The translations under genes and the position numbers were made by a program. Source: Celoporthe dispersa (lineage: Eukaryota > Ascomycota > Sordariomycetes > Diaporthales > Cryphonectriaceae). Taken from it: DNA of 64,000 nucleotides. Below are positions 58,601 through 64,000 of the stretch, piece by piece. The notes under the pieces are model-generated. The model did no database searches, was not told the DNA's origin, and worked only from the letters and a program-made list of their open reading frames with translations. Location: positions 1,736,001-1,800,000 of the forward strand of contig WAID01000004.1 of NCBI GenBank assembly GCA_016584495.1, written 5' to 3'. Numbering within the stretch: position 1 is the first letter of the stretch; each line of letters opens with the position of its first letter.

Positions 58601-61600
58601 GATGAGATTCTCAATCGTGTATCCGACTATTCCTGAGCAGAGGGATATGAATGGATGTCGAGGTAAACAGATAAGTCAAATTGTCGACCAACCAACCAAC
58701 GCCCCCCCCCCTTTTTTTTTCCCTTTTTTTTTTTCTCTCTCTATTCCCGTGCAGGCCTTGACGCCCACTCGAGCCGCCGGGCTGGAGTTGCTGCGTGACA
58801 TGGAAATGAAAGCGGGAACAAGGCAATCTTACGCGCCGGCCAATTGTGGACGACGCAGTACCACACCGCTTGCGCTCGGCCTCTCTCCATGGTCCAGTAC
58901 TATGGTAGCACCCGTCAAGGGTTTAGGCGAGAGAACAAGGAAGGAAAACCAAGGTTCTGGCTCGGGGCCATTCGACGACAACGGCAGTGATGTTGGAGAA
59001 AAAAGCTCGTGTCTGGGGGGTGTCCGCGATGTGCGATCTGGAGGCCTTGGGATATTGTAACAACAGACACCGACTGTAGATTTCTGGGACCACACTGTAG
59101 TTCATTGGTATTACTGTGTATGGTGACTGGTAGGTAGATTTAGCGTTTACGGGTGCGCGGGTGAGTGGACTCTCTCTTTTCTCTTTCTCTTCTTCTTTTT
59201 TTTTTTTAAGGTTGACAGTTGGGCAGTGTGTCACTGCCCGACTCGAGGCTATCCGGAAACCCCCTCCTGCCTTCACCCACGTGGCCCGCACCCAGGTCTA
59301 GCCACGTACTTATCTGCATGGATGGCGGCACCTGCAAGAGACCTTGCTCTGCATGCCCTTCTTCTGGTGCGTAGGCCACACTGACGGGTCGCGACTTAAG
59401 CCTCTGGCCCGAGCTAAAGTCGACCAGGGAAAAAAGTATAGCCCGCAGCAGCCTTATGGCTTGGCCACCGGGGCTCGCCATCGAATTAGCTGGCAGAAGA
59501 ACACTCGAACTCTTTCTTCCATGCCAGATCCACGCGAGCCCCTGCGAGCTGACTACTTCCAAACATGCCTAGAGAAAAGAACCGCTAGAAAACATAGAAG
59601 TCCGGGAGCACGGCCTGGGTCCAGGGTCCTGAGACCCCCGTTCTTCCCCCTCCGTCCCGAGCAACACCGACCAGGAGGAGCCCTTTTCTCTAGAAAAAAA
59701 AAGAAAAGAAGAATAGAATATTAATTTAAAAAAAAAAATCCAAGAGGTCCGTGCCTAGCAATCTTACCTGAGATGCCCGTTTTTCCAGCCACCGCTCTCC
59801 TCTCGCCAAGATGAGAGGCAAATATTTGATTCCATATGTACAAAGTATCCGTACATGTGACTGCTCTGGTAGGTCAAATGCCTGTCTCATCGCCCGAGTC
59901 AGCCAGGGTCCCATCGTTCAGGGAGCCCACGCCTCCTCCCCCGAGCGTATAGGGATCGACTGGGGGATGTGGTCTTGGGGGTCTCCCTCTCATCCCCGAG
60001 ACTCTCTGTCCCTGATCAAGTTCGTCATCATCCACTTCCTGCAGTCGGTTGATCACAGTGCACCCACTACGATGATCACTATCTTAGAGATCCCTTAGGG
60101 ATGATGTCGCTTCTTCTACAAGGCAGAGAGGCCATCTCTACGCCCAAGCAATTTTCCACGCAAGACTAGGCTGGTACTTACTTGACCATGGTCCATCCTG
60201 CCATGTCTCACTCACCTTGTCCACTTGCCCTCCCCTCCCCCCCCAAAATCGGTAGTATTACCCACCACGATTTCTGCGCAGGACGCCGAACGCTCAGATC
60301 GCAGCATGGCAGCTTTGACTCCCTGCCCGGGCTCCCGTTCGCGCCGCCTGGGCCTTGATCATCATTTCCATCCAGAAAGGTGCTGTGTATTGCTCTTCGC
60401 GAATACAAGAGGAGCTAACTTTTTCTCCCTTTTCTCCTTGAAAAAATCAAGAAGAAGAGAAACAAGAAGAAAAGTAGGGGGAAAAAATCATTCTGCTGGC
60501 CCCCAGGAGTCCCCTCTATCTCAGGGGCCATGATTTGCGCACATGGGTCCAAGGTGGTTTGCCAGAACTTCACTTCCACGGAACAGAATACCTCCCTGTC
60601 TCACGCAGGAGGTGCAGACTAAGAAGAAGAAAAAAAAAGTGGCGGCACAAGCAGTAATGATTATTCCATGCTGCTAATTCATACCTACCATCAGCCCTAG
60701 ACCCACTCACTAGCCGTTATCTACATTCAGCAGCCTCAAAGCAGAAAGCACCACGAGATTGGGACAAGCCAAATATGACCCCTCCCCCCTTTTTCTTTCC
60801 CTCCCTCCCCCCAAATCCGAACGCCTTCGGCAGCACAAACTACAGGCTGTCAACTGTCAAGCTTTTAGGCTCTCGAGCCGGACGGTTTCAGGAGCCTGGG
60901 CCAGTGCTGCCACGATCATCTCGCGTGCGGCTCGCGCTGCCGATCGTGTTGTGCTCCGCTGCCATGAGGGGCGGGTGTGCTTCCATCACCAGCTAGGTAA
61001 AGTAGGTTTTGTTGCAAGACTTAATACACCTGGGAAAGTCTAACCTGTGTGGACAAAGTACCGTACATATACATACCACTCAACCGAGAATCATTGAATG
61101 CATAGCAGGGATCCTGACAACAACAACACCCGGGCCCCCATTTGACTTTACACACATGTACATCGGGGCGCTGTTGAGGCTGATATGCTCTGATGCCGGC
61201 TGAACGGGGGTGGCTCGGCGCGCGGAGCATACATCACCTGCATGCAGGACGGACGCGGCTCATACTTTGCAGCAGTCAAGTGGGCTTGATTGGTTCCGCG
61301 GTGGCAGCCATCGGCAAGTGCTTACCGAACTTTGCACATGAACATGGGGTTTTCTTATTGCCCGGAACGCGCAGACTGGTCTACAGGGGAAGGAAGGGAG
61401 CCAACCATCACGGGATACGCAGTACAGTACTGACTGGGTGTGTATATATGGGCTCTAGGTCCATTCGTGTAGTGTACCCAGAAGATGGTATCGAAGCCAA
61501 ATCTCTTCTTTTTTTTTTTTTGGGAGAAAAAAAAGAACAAGTTGCTCTCTCAAAAGATATATCATCCGCAGATGAATGGATATAACAGACGAAATTTAAT

Positions 61601-61827
61601 GAGCTACGGAGCGACAAGTAGCTTATAGAGAGAGATTCACGCTGCTGAGGCTTCATGGCAAAAGAGAACAGGAAGTCTTTTGGCGGCTAATGATCCAGGG
61701 ACCGTGCTATATTCACCGCTACCGTCCTCTCGCCTTCCCGCCAATATCCTAAATTTCCCGACTCTTCCAGGCCAATCGTGTCCGCTCCACGTTCTTACCT
61801 CTGACATGTAACAGCAACAAGATGCCC
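55660..61827. other. Intergenic region upstream of ras-1
   Basis: About 6.2 kb between the ras-1 start and the stop of the molybdopterin-binding gene, both on the minus strand. It should contain the ras-1 promoter and leader. Open frames at 57300-57980 and 58305-59060 cross C- and T-homopolymers and have no recognisable domains. No tRNA, repeat family or transposon was recognised. Confidence 0.5.
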
Positions 61828-63279
61828 CTATGCGGCATCTGGCATCTCATCGTCCTCTCCCTCGATCTTGACCACGCGGCCCTTGATATTCTGTGCAACG
61901 TCGGGGGCAAGGCTATCCAGGAAAGCCTGATCTCTCCCGACCAGCGTGACGGTGTTCCTCGTCTTGCCCCACCGAGGGTAGCTGCCCACCTTCACACCCT
62001 GCGGCTCAACCTTCTTGGCTAATTCGGTGAGGTACGCCGCCACGGCGCTCTCGCCCATGGGCGTCGAGATGAGGACGCGGCACGTGCCCTTGCCTTCAGG
62101 GTCAACTAACCGTGGCATGAGATGCGGCTTCAGGCTGTCCAGGAGGGCCTCGACTGCGTGGTAGCGATCTAGTTAAAAAAAAAAAAAATACGTCTCCAGC
62201 ATACACGAAACAGGATGAGTAGTAGGATGACTTACAAAGGCGGGGCACGCCAGGGAGGATGTGCACGTTTCCGTTCACAACAGCCACCGGCACCCAGAGA
62301 TCCTCTCGCGGGAAGAGGAACTGCTTCTCGAGCGGGATGGAGCCGTCTGTCGGCAGCTCGACCATCCTGAGCTTGGCGGTCTTTGCCGGGGACTCCTCGT
62401 CCCAGTCGAAGGGCGCCTCTCCCGGGCGGGGCTTGGAGAGCTTCCTCATCCGCTGGTAGGCCTCCTCGTAGAGCTCGACCTTGAGATCGAAGGCCTTTGC
62501 TATGGACTGGTACGTGATATCATCGTGTCTACCCTGGATGTCAGCCCAGGACAGCAGAGATCTTGCCTGAAATCTTGGCAGGTAGTATAATGTGCTTACG
62601 TCGGTCCAATGCCGCCACTATCTCAAGGCACACCACCAGTATCAGTAAGACCATCGTTTATGGAGAATGTGGCTCTCAAGTCTCACCTTGTAACGACAAA
62701 GTCATATCGATCGCTCATCCGTCGGACGGCCTCTATGATCTCGGACTCGTCATCCTCAATGACTTCTACCCTCTTAAGTTGCTGCTCGGAAGGATCAGCT
62801 CATGGTTCGAGCAGCGGAGACCTCGGTGCAGGAATATGGTGTAGCGCTTTTTCGCAAGCGAATAGGCGAAGCTCTGTTGGGATAAAACTTACAATTCCCA
62901 GAGAAAAGCAGAATGTTGCCATATAGTTGGAATTGCTCTTCCCGGTGGAATTTTTTTTGGTCAGACCCTCAGCTTCTTCCCTTGCACAACAAAACCACTC
63001 ACATCTCTTGTCTACTCGATGCAAGTCAGTATTCAGTCTGGGTAGTTATAAGGCCTCGTGGCCAGGTGGAAGACTTGCCTTTCCCCCAAGAACTTCATCA
63101 CCAATCACCAGGCATGCTGCCGTGTGGATTGTCCGGGCAGAGTTCTGCTCCGCTGTCGAAGAGGCCATGGCTCCTGCCAGCAGACGTGATCCGACAGATG
63201 ACGAGGACGGCGCGGCGTGAAGGTGCGCAGAAGCCGGCTTCGACAGATGGCGGGCGATCTGAGACAGGCGGGAGAACAT
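61828..63279 (-). CDS. Molybdopterin-binding (MoaB/CinA-like) domain protein
   Basis: MoCF-biosynthesis fold related to the N-terminal domain of eukaryotic FAD synthase; the reductase half of that enzyme is absent. Proposed exons: 63279-63079, about 62967-62893, 62781-62687, 62617-62600 (18 nt), 62528-62236 and 62168-61828, about 340 residues. Conserved blocks: ACLVIGDEVLGGK, FCFSLGI, LKRVEVIEDDE, then SDRYDFVVT joined to SGGIGPTHDDITYQSIAKAF, VVNGNVHILPGVPRL and VKVGSYPRWGKTRNTV. Exon 1 ends at AAG followed by GCAAGT, so the first intron appears to be GC-AG. The exon 2 acceptor is uncertain (62967 or 62937 both keep frame). The first 37 residues from ATG 63279 are Arg/Ser/Ala-rich and look like a mitochondrial presequence. 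ATG 63168 (MASSTAEQ) would give a shorter cytosolic form. Catalytic activity is not inferable. Confidence 0.8.
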
Positions 63280-63724
63280 GAAGGGTACTCTCTGTTCAGA
63301 GCTATTTTTACTGCAGCAAGTCAATAGGCAATCGGTGAGCAGGCAATACGTGACACAATCGCTCGACTCTGTCAGTGCAATCGTCCGAGGTTTCCCTGGA
63401 CAAGACAGTATCTCTGTTGAGGTGCCGTCATCGAAGGTCTCCAGGCTCTTGCGGGCGATGCTTCAGGGGTTCTCCCTGGGCGCGGGGCCAACTTAGCGGG
63501 GCTCTCTGCTGCAGTGATGTGGCACCCCGACCCTAGGTGTTGGCCTGAACCGACAGCTTCCAAGTGAGCGAGGCGTAGGCTTGCTCATCTACATGCCTTA
63601 GTCAACAGCACATTCGGCTCGCACTACTCATCCCTTGAAGCTAGATACAGCGTGCATGCGATCGCTGCAGGTATTGCACTGAGGCAGACACCCAACAAAG
63701 AGACGCAGTTGTCGCATAGCCAAT
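63280..63724. promoter_or_regulatory. Divergent intergenic promoter region, molybdopterin-binding gene and GMF
   Basis: 445 bp between divergent starts. It must hold at least part of both promoters. No specific operator recognised. Confidence 0.45.
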
Positions 63725-64000
63725 ATGGTACGAACAAAGCCTTCAGACTATGATCGCCGCAACCCCCCTCCCCCCCGCGTTGGTTGTCCCAGAGGCATCC
63801 GTCCCCTGCTCAGGCAGTACAGTAGAGCTTCAACTGACTTGTGACGACGCGCAGAGTTCCGAAGCGAGGCTGTACACCTTCTCCCAGGAGACCAAGGACC
63901 ATCTGCGCAAGTTCCGCCTCGGGACTTCGAGGGCCAATGACCCGCAAGCCGTCATCTGTATGCATGTCGTTCCTGTCGCACTCGATTCCTCCCACGCGTT
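63725..64000 (+). CDS. GMF1: Glia maturation factor / Aim7 homologue (ADF-homology), 5' part
   Basis: Partial gene leaving the window on the right. Exon 1 appears to be only the ATG (63725-63727), followed by donor GTACGA. After a 127-nt intron with CTGAC branch and GCGCAG acceptor, exon 2 runs 63855-63957 and ends at donor GTATGC, leaving the third exon outside. The joined start reads MSSEARLYTFS, then QETKDHLRKFRLGTSRAND, which matches the N-terminus of fungal GMF/Aim7 proteins of the ADF/cofilin fold. GMF binds Arp2/3 and promotes debranching of actin networks at patches. Only about 35 residues are visible, so the family call is good but the gene model is provisional. Confidence 0.75.

Noticed and set aside
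58305..59060. 251-codon plus-strand open frame upstream of ras-1
   Set aside because: Crosses a C9-T9 tract and encodes Pro/Phe runs; no recognisable domain.

Overview
The window is nuclear DNA from a filamentous ascomycete, most likely a sordariomycete. Support comes from short GT-AG introns (about 47-140 nt) with CTAAC/CTGAC-type branch points, GC-rich coding DNA, and protein features typical of the group: a Zn2Cys6-PAS regulator, a ras-1 type GTPase with a double-Cys CaaX tail, and peroxisomal Lon. Ribosomal RNA, a confident tRNA, CRISPR arrays, insertion sequences and intact transposons were not seen. Exon models below were built by eye from reading frame, splice signals and family motifs.

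Layout, left to right: N-terminal part of the Furry-family morphogenesis protein PAG1/Tao3 (minus, runs off the left edge); NADPH-cytochrome P450 reductase (plus); a two-RRM RNA-binding protein with a long pyrimidine-rich leader (plus); RIO2 kinase (minus) divergent from the proteasome base subunit RPN1 (plus); mismatch-repair MLH1 (minus); a Zn2Cys6/PAS-like transcription factor (minus) followed upstream by about 14.3 kb with no recognisable gene; peroxisomal Lon protease ending in the PTS1 signal SRL (minus) divergent from replication protein A subunit 2 (plus); a GNAT acetyltransferase (minus); isopentenyl-diphosphate isomerase (minus); ras-1 GTPase (minus); a molybdopterin-binding/CinA-like protein (minus); and the first exons of a glia maturation factor/Aim7 homologue (plus, runs off the right edge).

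The genes are ordinary core-cell functions (polarity, sterol/P450 electron supply, ribosome maturation, proteolysis, DNA replication and repair, isoprenoid synthesis, Ras signalling, actin turnover). They do not form a biosynthetic cluster, and I found no evidence for a new multi-gene system. The points worth attention are gene-structural: very small first exons (ATG+0, ATG+1 and 12 nt), an 8-nt microexon carrying the third zinc-cluster cysteine, an 18-nt exon and a probable GC-AG intron, upstream ORFs in the RRM gene, and five apparent single-base frameshifts at or near short homopolymers (three in Lon, one each in the GNAT and the transcription factor). Those frameshifts look more like assembly indels than real gene decay.

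Gene density is low (13 genes in 64 kb). The long intergenic stretches are rich in simple repeats (CT, GT, CA, CTT, GAT, GACGA, GGCAC), G/C homopolymers and potential G-quadruplex tracts. One AT-rich island of about 0.9 kb (52.7-53.6 kb) stands out against the GC-rich background.
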